From DSXH01 sp037446915 (GTDB lineage: Bacteria; Bacteroidota; Ignavibacteria; Ignavibacteriales; Melioribacteraceae): a stretch of 64,000 nucleotides of DNA. Shown piece after piece: positions 24,461 through 34,256 of this stretch. How positions within the stretch are numbered: position 1 is the stretch's first letter; each line of letters starts with the position of its first letter. The stretch is taken from NCBI GenBank assembly GCA_037446915.1, contig JBBIHP010000002.1, forward strand, positions 27,604 to 91,603. Reading direction: 5' to 3'. A program made the translations under genes and the position numbers. The notes under the pieces are model-generated. The model did not search any database. It saw only the letters and a list, made by a program, of their open reading frames with translations, and was not told the origin of the DNA.

Positions 24461-26707
24461 GTGATAAACAATAGTCCTAATAACAAATTTCTAACAAAGA
24501 CCTACGAGCATAAACTCCAGGAATACATTAAAGAAGAGAATAAGAAACAATTAATTTCCCCTCTAAAGTCGCTTGCTTATTTTACTTCTGCTTCGGGAAT
24601 TCTTGCACTTGTGCTTGAAGTAAGATATTTCGCACAGCACAGTGTTCAAATTTACACTTCCAGACTAACTTCAATATTAATTGCTTTTTTAATATTGTTG
24701 ATCTCCAATACAAAGTTCGGCAAGAAATACTCAGTATTACTAATTCATCTTCTTCTGCTCTCAATTATTGTTTCTTTTGGAGTGATGATTTACTTAATCC
24801 CGAAGACATTGATATTCAACTCGCACCTGATAAGTTTAATAATTTTCATAGCCGCTTTATTTCTTAGCTGGGAAGTAACTAACCAAATTATAGTTGCTAT
24901 TTATTACAATATGGTTTTTGCTGTATCAATTATCTTGAATAGCCGGGAAATTTATATTCTTCCAAACATGATTGAATCTGTTGTACTTGTTCTTATAATA
25001 AGTATTATGGCAATAATAGCAAGTTATATCAATTCAAGGCTGCGTCTGGAAGCTTTTACAAAAGGTTATGAAGTATCCCTATCCGAAAGGAAGTATAGAA
25101 ATATTTTTGATAATTCCGCCGAAGGAATTTTTCAGATAATGCCTAAAGGCAATCTGATAATTGTGAATCCGGCATTTGTAAAATTGTTGGGATATTCTGC
25201 CGATGAAGAAATTTTACGACTCAATTTCATAAAAGATTTCTTTATTCGTGAGAGTGACTGGGAATTATTAAATAAACTTTTAGATAAACAGGGAAAAGTA
25301 AAAAATTACAGGGTTCAGTTTAAGAAGAAAGACGGTGGAGAAGTAACTGTTCGTTTGAACGTTCGTGTTAATCTTAACGATGACGGTTCCACATATTTTG
25401 AAGGAAGTATACAGGATATAACCCAACAGGTTCAAGCCGAAAATGAAAAGCAGAAAGCACTTGAAGCGCTTAGAGACGAAAAAATGAAAGCTGATATTAG
25501 TGCTAAAAAAGCTCAGCAGGAAAGTAATTTCAAATCCAAGTTCCTTGCTAATATGAGTCATGAAGTTAGAACTCCTATGAATTCTGTTATGGGATTTTTG
25601 ACATTGATTGAAAATGATTTATTTGAGAGCAAGGAAGAATTAAAAAACTTTTCACGGGATGCACGTTTAGCTGCTCAAACACTTCTGGATATAATCAATA
25701 ACATTCTGGACATCTCAAAAATTGAAGCTGGTAAAATGGACCTTGATGAAGTTGAATTCGGAATTCGTGAGGAGATTCATAAAGCTGTTTCAATAATTAC
25801 ACAAGCAGCAAAACAAAAAGGGATTGTAATTGAAGAGAATATTAAAGATGAGGTCCCAAAAACAGTATTTGGAGATCCTACGCGACTCAGGCAAATTATT
25901 TTAAACCTCTTAAGTAATGCTGTTAAGTATACGGACGAGGGAAAGATCAGTATTAACTCTCATGTATCAAATAAATCCTCTTCGGCAATTGAGCTGTCAA
26001 CAACAATAGAAGATACCGGACATGGAATCCCGAGCGAAAAAATTCCGATGTTGTTCGAACCTTATGTGCAGGTAAAAAGCAAGAAAGGTAAAAAGGAAGG
26101 AACCGGTCTTGGACTTGTAATTTCCAAAGAGTTTATTAAACTGATGGGCGGCGACATTAAAGTAGAAAGCAAAGTTGGTATGGGCAGCAAATTTACTTTT
26201 TCTGTTAAACTTAAAACCCAGATTGATTCCGTGCCCGAGAGTATTGTAATAGAAACTCCTATTCCTCAGGAAGTATTTGATGAAGAGGATAAAAAACCGA
26301 AGACCGGCGAACATAAATTTGAAAACGGTCAGAAAAAGAAGATCCTTCTTGTTGAAGATAATCCTATAAGCCAGAATCTCGAAATGAAAATCTTAAGAGA
26401 AGTCGGCTACGATGTTGATGCGGTATCGAACGGGTATGACGCTATTGAAGCGGTTAAGACCGGAATTTTTGATGTAGTTCTTATGGATGTTGAAATGACC
26501 GACATGGATGGTATAACTGCTACAAGAAAAATTAGAGAACTTCCCGGTGTAAACGGTAAGATTCCTGTTATTGCAGTTACTGCACACTCAAGTATGAAAG
26601 ATAGAGAGAAATGTCTTGCTGCCGGAATGGATGATTATATTGCAAAACCGATTAATATCCATTTTCTAAAACTTACTATTGATCAGTGGCTAAATTCCTC
26701 CAAGTAA
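24461..26707 (+). CDS. Hybrid sensor histidine kinase / response regulator with PAS domain
   Basis: It starts at a GTG and encodes 748 aa. Residues about 40-200 form a group of five to six transmembrane helices with no large periplasmic domain. A PAS domain follows (about 210-330; RNIFDNSAEGIFQI to GSIQDIT) and then a coiled linker. HisKA carries H367 in NMSHEVRTPMNS. HATPase spans about 475-590 (RQIILNLLSNAVKYT, EDTGHGIP, GTGLGLVISK), and a C-terminal receiver (about 627-745) has phospho-acceptor D676 (LMDVEMTDMDG) and the IAKP lysine. The ligand is unknown; the membrane region could sense membrane state or a hydrophobic signal. It is monocistronic, with 168 nt upstream and 134 nt downstream. 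Confidence 0.9.
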   Translation: MINNSPNNKFLTKTYEHKLQEYIKEENKKQLISPLKSLAYFTSASGILALVLEVRYFAQHSVQIYTSRLTSILIAFLILLISNTKFGKKYSVLLIHLLLLSIIVSFGVMIYLIPKTLIFNSHLISLIIFIAALFLSWEVTNQIIVAIYYNMVFAVSIILNSREIYILPNMIESVVLVLIISIMAIIASYINSRLRLEAFTKGYEVSLSERKYRNIFDNSAEGIFQIMPKGNLIIVNPAFVKLLGYSADEEILRLNFIKDFFIRESDWELLNKLLDKQGKVKNYRVQFKKKDGGEVTVRLNVRVNLNDDGSTYFEGSIQDITQQVQAENEKQKALEALRDEKMKADISAKKAQQESNFKSKFLANMSHEVRTPMNSVMGFLTLIENDLFESKEELKNFSRDARLAAQTLLDIINNILDISKIEAGKMDLDEVEFGIREEIHKAVSIITQAAKQKGIVIEENIKDEVPKTVFGDPTRLRQIILNLLSNAVKYTDEGKISINSHVSNKSSSAIELSTTIEDTGHGIPSEKIPMLFEPYVQVKSKKGKKEGTGLGLVISKEFIKLMGGDIKVESKVGMGSKFTFSVKLKTQIDSVPESIVIETPIPQEVFDEEDKKPKTGEHKFENGQKKKILLVEDNPISQNLEMKILREVGYDVDAVSNGYDAIEAVKTGIFDVVLMDVEMTDMDGITATRKIRELPGVNGKIPVIAVTAHSSMKDREKCLAAGMDDYIAKPINIHFLKLTIDQWLNSSK

Positions 26708-26841
26708 ATTTTTGTTTCATTTACCATTCCAATCACTTAATTTTTGTACTACAAATTTTCGCTGATTTTATTATAGTTCAATTAATGTTTTACTGGTAAT
26801 TCTAAACAGGTAATTTTTTATTGCATAAGTAAGGGGTTTAT

Positions 26842-27261
26842 TTGCAAATTAAAACTCTTTCATTTAATGTCAGCTCGAAAGGTAATACCGATTTAATTGA
26901 TATTACGGATGAAGTCCAATCCAGATTAAAAGAAAGCGGATTGAGAAATGGGAATGTGTTAGTATTTGCACCCGGATCGACAGCAGGAATAACAACAATT
27001 GAATATGAGCCGGGATTGATAAAAGACTATCCAGATTTCTTCGAGCGTATTATTCCCTCCAGTTCAAAATACTATCATGATGAAACCTGGCATGATGCAA
27101 ACGGATATGCACATGTGCGTGCCTCTTTACAAGGAGCTTCTTTAACTATTCCGTTCACGGATTCTAAATTGCTTCTTGGTACATGGCAGCAAATAATTTT
27201 AATCGATTTCGATAACCGGCAGCGAACAAGAAAAATAATTACTCAATTTATTGGAGAATAA
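26842..27261 (+). CDS. YjbQ/UPF0047 family protein
   Basis: It probably starts at TTG 26842 with AAGGGG just upstream. The 139-residue product is a single-domain YjbQ-fold protein with the characteristic GSTAGITTIEYEPGL, HDETWHDANGYAHVRASLQGAS and LGTWQQIILIDFDNRQRTRKI segments. His and Asn in HDETWHDANGYAH form the conserved ligand site. Members have been reported to have secondary thiamine-phosphate synthase activity in E. coli, but the physiological role is uncertain. It leads a tight three-gene run with an S1/P1-like nuclease (3 nt) and a LOG-family gene. Confidence 0.88.
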   Translation: MQIKTLSFNVSSKGNTDLIDITDEVQSRLKESGLRNGNVLVFAPGSTAGITTIEYEPGLIKDYPDFFERIIPSSSKYYHDETWHDANGYAHVRASLQGASLTIPFTDSKLLLGTWQQIILIDFDNRQRTRKIITQFIGE

Positions 27262-27264
27262 TTA

Positions 27265-28086
27265 ATGAAATCTTTCAGAAAAATAATTGTCCTTTTTTTA
27301 ATACCCGTGGTTATGTTTGGTTGGGGAGATAAAGGTCATAAATTGATTACTAAATATGCTATGAAGTTATTACCCGTGGAGATGAATTTATCCGATGAAG
27401 TTAAAAATGCAATAGTAGATCATTCCACGGATCCCGATAAAAGGAAGAAAGATGTTAAGGATGAATACCCGAAACATTTTATAGATATTGATTATTATGA
27501 AGAGTTTAAGGACGGTAAAATGATTACTTCTTATGACGAACTTGTGAAGATTTATAGCGATAATACTGTAACTGAAATGGGAGTTTTACCCTGGGCTACA
27601 ATGACTACATTTTCCAATCTTGTAGATGCTTTTAAGCAGAATGACAAGCAGAAAATTATTTTATTTGCTTCGGATATTGCTCACTACGTAGAGGATGGAC
27701 ATCAACCCCAGCATACAACTCTAAATTATAATGGTGAAATGACCAATCAGAAAGGGGTTCACTTCAGGTATGAAAGCGATATGTTCAAGAAATATGAAAA
27801 CGAAATTGAAAACAATTACTACGTTATACCTCCTCAATATGTAAGTGACCTCTCCGCATATATTTTTGATTACATCACAGAATCAAATAGTTATAATGAT
27901 ATGATTCTTGCTGCTGATAAGCTATCCTATGAAAGAACTGAAAAAAATTATGATGATAATTTTTACAGATTGTTCTGGTTCAAGACTAAACATGTTACGT
28001 TCAACAGGGTTAGTCTGGGTGCAACCCGAACAGCATCAATAATTTATTCGGCATGGATTGATGCCGGTAAACCGGTATTGAATTAG
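27265..28086 (+). CDS. S1/P1 nuclease or zinc-phospholipase C superfamily protein, secreted
   Basis: The 273-residue protein has a Sec signal whose removal after Gly19 would leave Trp20 at the N-terminus in the motif WGDKGH. This is the signature of the S1/P1 nuclease and phospholipase C fold, in which the N-terminal Trp and a following His bind a three-zinc cluster. Further ligands fit HFIDID and the FASDIAHYVEDGHQPQHTT segment (His-Asp-His-rich). It should act in the periplasm or outside as a phosphodiesterase on nucleic acids or phospholipids, perhaps for phosphate scavenging. The preceding gene ends 3 nt upstream and supplies its GGAG Shine-Dalgarno. Confidence 0.82.
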   Translation: MKSFRKIIVLFLIPVVMFGWGDKGHKLITKYAMKLLPVEMNLSDEVKNAIVDHSTDPDKRKKDVKDEYPKHFIDIDYYEEFKDGKMITSYDELVKIYSDNTVTEMGVLPWATMTTFSNLVDAFKQNDKQKIILFASDIAHYVEDGHQPQHTTLNYNGEMTNQKGVHFRYESDMFKKYENEIENNYYVIPPQYVSDLSAYIFDYITESNSYNDMILAADKLSYERTEKNYDDNFYRLFWFKTKHVTFNRVSLGATRTASIIYSAWIDAGKPVLN

Positions 28087-28087
28087 T

Positions 28088-28618
28088 ATGAGTAAAAAAT
28101 TCGTTACAGTATTCGGAAGTTCTTTACCAAAGCCGGGCGATAAGGAATATGAAGTTGCTTATCAGCTCGGCAAAAAATTTGCAGAAAACAAATTAAATGT
28201 TTGTACCGGCGGATTTCTTGGCATTATGGATGCTGTTTCGAAAGGCGCTAATGAAAATGGTGCCGAGGCAATTGGTGTAACTTTGGATATCTATAATGTA
28301 ACTCCAAGTAAATTCCTAACTCGAGAAATTAAATGTCATACACTCTTCGAACGACTTGGTAATCTTCTTGATATAGGCGATGCTTACGTTGTTCTTCAGG
28401 GTGGAACTGGAACTCTGGTTGAACTTTCTCTTGTGTGGGAATATATGAACAAAAATATGATTACTTATAAACCTTTTGCATGCCACAGTAAAATGTGGAA
28501 AGAAGTTGTTGATATTATGGAAATTCAGATTAAAAAAGAGGGAAGGAAAAATGGTACAATTAAATGTTTTGATGATATAGATGTGCTGGCTAAATTTATT
28601 ATAACTTCCTTAGCTTAA
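28088..28618 (+). CDS. LOG-family nucleotide phosphoribohydrolase-like protein
   Basis: The 176-residue cytosolic protein has the Rossmann-like LOG fold: VTVFGSSLPKPGDKEYEVAYQLG at the N-terminus, CTGGFLGIMDAVSKGANENG, then the catalytic LQGGTGTLVELSLVWEY motif (PGGxGTxxE family, with Gln in place of Pro). LOG enzymes cleave ribose 5-phosphate from nucleotide monophosphates such as cytokinin nucleotides; bacterial homologues often act on AMP or related nucleotides. It follows the S1/P1-like gene by 1 nt and converges by 4 nt with the GT9 gene. Confidence 0.85.
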   Translation: MSKKFVTVFGSSLPKPGDKEYEVAYQLGKKFAENKLNVCTGGFLGIMDAVSKGANENGAEAIGVTLDIYNVTPSKFLTREIKCHTLFERLGNLLDIGDAYVVLQGGTGTLVELSLVWEYMNKNMITYKPFACHSKMWKEVVDIMEIQIKKEGRKNGTIKCFDDIDVLAKFIITSLA

Positions 28619-29676
28619 TTATTTTTTATAAACTCCTCTGCTTTATCAAAGACCAAATTTACATCTAATTCCTTAATACATTTGAATTTCACATCATTTC
28701 GGCCGCAGCTTAAATGTTTTGGGGAATAATAGAAACAGGGTGAACATTCCAGATCTAACGATGCAATTTTAAATTCAGTCTTCCACGGATAGATATAATT
28801 TTTATTGGTTGGTCCGAGAATTATTACGGTATTTAATTTTAATGCCGCCGCTATATGCATTAGACTGGAATCGTTCGTAATGAATAAGTTGCAACGATTC
28901 ATAACTGCTGCTGTTTGTAAAATGGAATTTGCCTTAACAGTTAATATATTTTTAGAGTTTGTAAGCCGGACTATTTTTTCTTTTATCGGCTCCTCTTCCG
29001 GACCACCGAATACCAGAATTTTTGCAGAAAAAGAATCAATTAATTTTTGTGCGAGCAAAGCAAATTTTTCAGTTTCCCATCTTCTCTTTTCATGGTTTTT
29101 AAGGGGCGAACATCCCGGGTGAAATCCAATAACTAATTCATCATTGATTCGGTTTTTAGCAAGAAAATCTTCAGCAAAAGAGATTTCTTCTTTTGATAAT
29201 ACAATTTGAAGCGGGGCAATTAAATCGCTTTTTATACCGCTCAATCGTTCACAAAGCAAAATATTCTCTTCAACATTATGGAGATTATCGTTTTCAGTTG
29301 TAAGAACATTATTCAAGAAAGAGAGATTTGATTTTCCCTTACGTAAATAATTAACAGCACCTCTCTTTTCTGCGCCAAGTAAATAATTTATTAAATTATA
29401 TTCCTTCCGGTTAGATGGATACACATTTATTGTTATATCATATTTGTTACGGAGTTTCAGGACGAAGGTAAGTGAATCTATTCTTGGAGAATTTAGAAAG
29501 TCGTGATAGAGTACTTTATTAACACCGGGAAGCTTTTCATAAATTTCTTTTACTCCCTTATACATTGCAAGAATGTCAACTTCTGCGGAAGGAAAATCCT
29601 CATTTAATTTTTTTAACGATGGTGTAAACATTAACGCATCGCCAATGCCCGATAATGCTATTACAAGGATTTTCAT
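28615..29676 (-). CDS. Glycosyltransferase family 9 (heptosyltransferase-like)
   Basis: The 353-residue cytosolic or membrane-associated enzyme is of the ADP-heptose:LPS heptosyltransferase type. KILVIALSGIGDALMFTPSLKKL at the N-terminus is the GT9 signature. In the second domain, GFHPGCSPLKNHEKRRWETEKFALLAQKL, FGGPEEEP, and TNDSSLMHIAAALKLNTVIILGPTN carry the nucleotide-sugar site. It should add heptose or a related sugar to lipopolysaccharide core, consistent with hldD elsewhere in the window. It has its own upstream region: a terminator separates it from the DUF2723 gene. Confidence 0.88.
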   Translation of the reverse strand: MKILVIALSGIGDALMFTPSLKKLNEDFPSAEVDILAMYKGVKEIYEKLPGVNKVLYHDFLNSPRIDSLTFVLKLRNKYDITINVYPSNRKEYNLINYLLGAEKRGAVNYLRKGKSNLSFLNNVLTTENDNLHNVEENILLCERLSGIKSDLIAPLQIVLSKEEISFAEDFLAKNRINDELVIGFHPGCSPLKNHEKRRWETEKFALLAQKLIDSFSAKILVFGGPEEEPIKEKIVRLTNSKNILTVKANSILQTAAVMNRCNLFITNDSSLMHIAAALKLNTVIILGPTNKNYIYPWKTEFKIASLDLECSPCFYYSPKHLSCGRNDVKFKCIKELDVNLVFDKAEEFIKNN

Positions 29677-29689
29677 ATTGGGTTAATAA

Positions 29690-29717
29690 AAAGGGGATAA
29701 ATTACTTTATCCCCTTT
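29690..29717 (-). terminator. Rho-independent terminator after the DUF2723 gene
   Basis: On the minus strand AAAGGGGATAA pairs perfectly with TTATCCCCTTT across a 6-nt loop and is followed by TTTTTATT. It lies 7 nt past the stop at 29724 and directly before the GT9 start, so it separates the two transcription units. Confidence 0.85.
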
Positions 29718-29723
29718 GAATGT

Positions 29724-31925
29724 TTATTTAATCCTTATTTCTTTACCGGTTACTTCCGATGTGTCCTGACCGGCTTGTTTTTTATACTGCTTTATCAGTT
29801 CCTGAATTTGAGTATCATTAGGTAATAATGTTTGTAAGCCCATAAGCAAGCTAACTGCTTCGTTGTATTTTCCAAGGTAATCGTAATGTGTGAGAAGAAT
29901 ATCGTATGGATTATACCAGCTGGAGAAATCACGAGGATTTTTCTCCAATGATCTTTTTGCAGATTCAATTACTTCGTAAGCCAGTTCTTCATATTGTTGC
30001 TTTGCATCTGCATTGTAATATATTTTGGCAACGTCGTGTTTAATTCTATAATCCATAGAAACAACACTTCGCGGAACCATTTTTTCCATCATATCAAGAG
30101 TCTCAATTACTTTCGATTTTTCTTTTGTCTGATAGAGATAATGCAATGCTAATCTGATATATGCATTTCTGTAATTCTGAACCAGACGTTCATGGTTTTC
30201 ATCAAAGAAAATCGTTTTATCATTTAATCCTCTAAATAGAAATCCGGATTGAAATGTTTTGCTGATGTTTGCATTTTCACTGAATAAATTTTTTCTTAAT
30301 ACCTCTTCGTTTACATACTCAAGAGAAGATTGGGGATTTTTCCTAGGAACAACCCTCATAGCCATTCCTTCCATCTGTAAATAATCATCCAGACTTAAAC
30401 GGCTATCATCGGAACAGGTAACGGCGTAATAAACTGGGCGTTTCCATTTGCTTTGCATAATTATATCGAGACAGACTAAATCCTGGGCTCTAATTGCTTT
30501 TGTATCTCCATAAGTTACGCTATTCTTCATTGTCCATGTTAGTTTACCGGATCTTATTATTGATGTATCTGTAACACCGAATTCTTTTATTACTTCCGGT
30601 GACACATCAATTTGTAATTCAGTAGGATCCCATCGCACGGGGCTTAACTTATCAATTTCATCATCGGAAAAACTAATATCAATTTTTGGTGCGCCATGCG
30701 GAGTAGTATTTTTTAATTGCTTAATATACCAGTTGGTATTCAACAGACTGAGATTTGCAATTCTAACATCTCTTCTTACTCCTTCAACATCCTGAAGATA
30801 CCAGAGCGGGAAAGTATCATTATCACCATTAGTAAATAAAATTGCATTAGGAGCAACACTCTGAAGTAAATTATATGCGTAATCCCATGGAACATAATTT
30901 CTTGATCGGTTGTGTTCAAAATAATTTGCATTAAGCATATTAATTGGAACAACAATAAAACCTACAACCATAAATCCTGCAATAACCGGGTTTATTGGTT
31001 TTATCTTGTTGAATTTTTCTCTTATCAGTTCAATTAATCCGTTCATGCCGATTGCAATCCAGATTGAAAAGACAAAGAATGCACCAACATAGAAGTAATC
31101 CCGTTCACGCGGTTGGGGTTGCTGCTGATTCTGATAAAATGCCGTTAGGTATCCTAAGAAAATAAACATCACAAGAAATACTGCGCCCATTTTCCAATCG
31201 CGTTTAAAGTGGTAATACAATCCAAAGAGTCCTATCAGGAATGGAATTCCAAACAAGTCTTTCCAGTCAATACCTGTATCCTGGTATGTCGATTCACGTC
31301 CAACGTAATTCCACAACAGGTATCTGTTGAACATATGATTCATCTGGTAAGTCCATAAGAAATCCAGATCGCTTGAATAATCGGAATAAATTTTTAGTTG
31401 ATGAGGCTCATTGGAAAATCTGCGCTTGAATGTTGGAAAGTCGCCGTATTGTTCTCTGTTTAAGTATGATTCAAGTTCTGTAAAAGTTTTGGGGCTATTC
31501 ATGTTAATAGGGGGTTCCTGGTTCGCACGAATTATAATCATTGCGTAAGAAGTTGTACCGATTAATGCAAAAAGAAAACATTTCAGTATAAGGTTAAGAG
31601 TTTCTTTACCTTCTTTAGAACTCCATATTATTGCTCCGATAGAGGCCACCAGAATTACTCCGAGTACAATAAGATCTATAACAGTATTATTTTTTCCAAT
31701 CATAGTTACAATTTTAGGAATGTATTTTACCAATCCGGGGTAAACTGCAATAAGTGTAACTCCGCCAATAAGAATCGGTATATAAAAAGAGTTTCTCTGG
31801 AATATTTTTTTGAACATTGCGCCCATAAAAATTAAACTTACCACAACCATTACTAATAAAAATCTTGAATCCACCGCCTGATATTGACTTGGTATGGAGG
31901 TTCGAGCTCGGTTTGAGAAGCCCAC
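29724..31925 (-). pseudogene. DUF2723 membrane protein, C-terminal fragment after a frameshift
   Basis: The open frame from a GTG at 31925 encodes 733 aa and continues the DUF2723 protein whose first 250 or so residues lie in another frame (31853-32626). Family landmarks include the SYAMIIIRANQEPPINMNSP loop, YLNREQYGD, RYLLWNYVGRES, YQNQQQPQPRERDYFYVGAFF and TNGDNDTFPLWYLQDVEGVRRD. A large soluble tail has TPR-like helices (ASMDYRIKHDVAKIYYNADAKQQYEEL). DUF2723 proteins resemble GT-C glycosyltransferases (protein O-mannosyltransferase-like) and are common in Bacteroidota and Ignavibacteria. Both halves are otherwise intact and show no further stops, which favours a single indel or assembly error over old decay. 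Confidence 0.75.
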
Positions 31926-32626
31926 ATAATTGCACCGATTGCAAGAACTATAGCAACATGAACAAGAAAAATATAACCGGTTTTTTTCAAAACATCTTCA
32001 TCAGTTAAATACTTTCTGAAAATAACAACCATTACTACAGGAACAATTGAAAGAACCGCCATAAGATGCACACCTGTTGAAAGTCCGATTAAGTATGCTA
32101 TAAAAATCAAATACTTTTCATTATCGGGCTGATCCGCTTTTTCATTCCATTGAACCATTAACCAGATTACAAATGCAATAAAAAAGGTTGATAGTGCATA
32201 TACTTCGGCTTCAACAGCATTGAACCAGAAAGTATCGCTGAATGCTAAAGAGAGAGCTCCAATTGCTGCGGGAATATATACGGTAAGTGCTTCAAATTTA
32301 TTGTCGGTAATTTTTTTCTTATAAAGTTCGATAAGCTTAACTGCTACAAGGTAAAGGAACATTACAGTAAAAGCACTTGATAGAACAGAAATCATATTAA
32401 CACGTAAACCGATATTATCAACAAACGGGATCATCGAAAAAAGTCTACCAAGTATTAAGAATAGCGGTGTTCCCGGTGGGTGAGGCACCTGAAGTAAATA
32501 TGAAGTTGCAATAAATTCTCCGCAGTCCCAAAAAGAAACCGTGGGCTGCACGGTCATTAGATAAACAATTAAACTTACCAGAAATACGGCAAATGCGATA
32601 ATTCGATTTAAAATTTTGTTGCTCAT
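31853..32626 (-). pseudogene. DUF2723 membrane protein, N-terminal fragment before the frameshift
   Basis: The 257-residue frame starts with a proper ATG and encodes the canonical DUF2723 beginning: VYLMTVQPTVSFWDCGEFIAT, then LLQVPHPPGTPLFLILGRLF. The WDCGEF acidic motif corresponds to the catalytic-loop Asp/Glu of GT-C transferases, and about seven transmembrane helices follow. It runs out of frame at IRRWIQDFY (stop 31853), while the continuation is read in the frame opening near 31925. The two fragments together (about 970 aa) match the normal length of the family. It is preceded by a small helical gene 12 nt upstream on the same strand. Confidence 0.78.
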
Positions 32627-32638
32627 TAAATCACCAAA

Positions 32639-32887
32639 TTATTGATTAGTATTATTATTTTCTTCTTCGGAAGGTTTTTTGAATAAAAAATCTAAATTCT
32701 TTTTCTCGCGGTTGACGTGATATTTTTCAAACAATGCAATTAACCTTTGCATAGAAAGTTTATCCAGATCCTCATCGTCCTTATCTCTCTTTACAAGCAT
32801 CTTATAATCTTCAAGCTCGTTTGAGTTTAACTTTCTCTCATATTTCTTGAGTATTTCAAAATATCTTTTCTGTTCCCGGAGACTCAT
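32639..32887 (-). CDS. Small charged helical protein upstream of the DUF2723 gene
   Basis: The 82-residue protein is highly charged and predicted helical (LREQKRYFEILKKYERKLNSNELEDYKMLVKRDKDDEDLDKL), with no Cys, signal or membrane segment. No family was recognised. Its stop lies 12 nt before the DUF2723 start, so it should be co-transcribed. Codon use looks like that of its neighbours, which supports a real gene. It might be an accessory or regulatory protein of the membrane enzyme, but nothing in the sequence shows that. Confidence 0.6.
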   Translation of the reverse strand: MSLREQKRYFEILKKYERKLNSNELEDYKMLVKRDKDDEDLDKLSMQRLIALFEKYHVNREKKNLDFLFKKPSEEENNNTNQ

Positions 32888-32984
32888 TTTATAAATTCAT
32901 ATGTAAAAATTGCGAGCCAAATTAATCAAAAAAACAAAGAATAAAAAACTATATTTGGGCAAATCAAAATCGGAAAATCAAATA

Positions 32985-33629
32985 ATGATAACTGTTTACA
33001 AAGGTAACTCACCTTTAGTTTCCGTTGTGATGCCGACTTTTAATCGTAAGTCCCTGTTGAACAGGTCAATCAATTCGGTTTTAAATCAAACCTACACGGA
33101 TTGGGAGTTGATAGTTGTTGATGATGGAAGTTCGGACAATTCATTTGAAATTATTGACGAATACATAAGCAAGTATGATAATGTCCGTTATTTAAGGCAT
33201 TCAAACCGTAAATCACCTCTAACAACAAATGCTGGAATCCTTGCTTCATGTGGCGGGTATATTACATTCCTCGGTAGTGATGACGAATATAAACCCGAAC
33301 ACCTTAAACTCAGAATTGATTATATGATAAGCCATCCTTCGGTAGATATGATTCACGGTGGCGTTGAGATTGTTGGGCATCCTTATGTAAAAGATAAAAA
33401 TGATCTTTCCAAAGAAATTCATATTTCCGAGTGTGTGGTGGGCGGAACATTTTTCGGTAAACGATCTCTGTTTTTTGAACTGGATGGATTTAAAAATCTT
33501 ATTTACAGTGACGACTCTGATTTTTTCGAAAGAGCACAAAAAAAATTTAGTATAAGTAAAGTTGAGTATCCTACATATATTTATTACAGGGACACACCGG
33601 ATAGTATTTGTACGAATATAGAAGGTTAA
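32985..33629 (+). CDS. Glycosyltransferase family 2
   Basis: The start is placed at ATG 32985 (214 aa); a TTG 75 nt upstream would add a basic stretch not typical of the fold. GT2 motifs are clear: SPLVSVVMPTFNRKSLLNRSINSVLNQTYTDWELIVVDDGSSDNS for nucleotide-sugar binding, and the metal-binding DXD equivalent in TFLGSDDEYKPEHL. Later, SDDSDFFERAQKKF takes the place of the catalytic-base region. There is no membrane helix, and the short C-terminus is typical of soluble GT-A enzymes acting on surface polysaccharide or lipid-linked glycans. The acceptor is unknown. Confidence 0.88.
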   Translation: MITVYKGNSPLVSVVMPTFNRKSLLNRSINSVLNQTYTDWELIVVDDGSSDNSFEIIDEYISKYDNVRYLRHSNRKSPLTTNAGILASCGGYITFLGSDDEYKPEHLKLRIDYMISHPSVDMIHGGVEIVGHPYVKDKNDLSKEIHISECVVGGTFFGKRSLFFELDGFKNLIYSDDSDFFERAQKKFSISKVEYPTYIYYRDTPDSICTNIEG

Positions 33630-33656
33630 GGGACCGCGCAACTTTGCGATCCCTTT
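33628..33656. terminator. Weak bidirectional hairpin between convergent genes
   Basis: AAGGGA and TCCCTT form the base of a stem that also includes a CGC/GCG pair after one mismatch. It sits between the GT2 stop and the stop of the minus-strand membrane gene. The T run is poor on both strands, so termination efficiency is uncertain. Confidence 0.45.
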
Positions 33657-33662
33657 AAAAAA

Positions 33663-34163
33663 TTATTTTTGCGTTCTGTAGAAAATGAAGAGATAAACCG
33701 ATAACAATACTGTAACAATTATCTGTAGATAGACTGGAGTTGAAATTAACCCGCCGTCAATTAATCCCAATCCGATAAATGCAAATTTTGCTGCGTAATA
33801 GAAAATTTTACTTAAAACAATACTTGTTAGAATAGAAGCAAAAGTGTTCTTAAAATAATTCAGAAGAACAGTAAAGAGAAATACATTCAATAATAATTCC
33901 GAAGCAATTAAAAATGTTTTAAATATTGATGGATGTATAGATATTACAAATGAAAAGAGAGGTAATAAAAGTGCTATTATGTAACTGTTCTTTCTGGATG
34001 TATGCACTATAGAAATAATAAGCATAATCCTCATCGGCTCTAGCATATATATTGGTAGTGCAAACATGTGCGAAAGTGCCGGCGCAAATGTAATAAACAG
34101 AATTGCGAGCAGATCAATTAAAATGGTTTTTAATTTTACTCTTGATAGTGCTAATGTGTTCAT
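33663..34163 (-). CDS. Small polytopic membrane protein (ECF S-component-like guess)
   Basis: The 166-residue protein has about five transmembrane helices: two hydrophobic segments near the N-terminus (LLAILFITFAPALSHMFALP), a middle pair and a C-terminal helix (VYLQIIVTVLLSVYLFIFY). Small size, helix number and an internal Pro/Gly pattern resemble substrate-binding (S) components of energy-coupling-factor transporters, but no vitamin-specific motif is visible, so this remains a guess. It is divergent from the Tat-DUF362 gene across a roughly 90-nt gap. Confidence 0.5.
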   Translation of the reverse strand: MNTLALSRVKLKTILIDLLAILFITFAPALSHMFALPIYMLEPMRIMLIISIVHTSRKNSYIIALLLPLFSFVISIHPSIFKTFLIASELLLNVFLFTVLLNYFKNTFASILTSIVLSKIFYYAAKFAFIGLGLIDGGLISTPVYLQIIVTVLLSVYLFIFYRTQK

Positions 34164-34256
34164 TTTCCCATCCCAAATTCTATTTTCCTTGAATGCAATA
34201 TAATATATTGATAAGTTTTAGACACAAAAATCGTAATGTAAAAATTGCAGGTTCCT

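Noticed and set aside
31714..31944. Third-frame ORF across the DUF2723 junction
   Set aside because: It has no hydrophobic pattern consistent with the family and lies entirely inside the two real frames.
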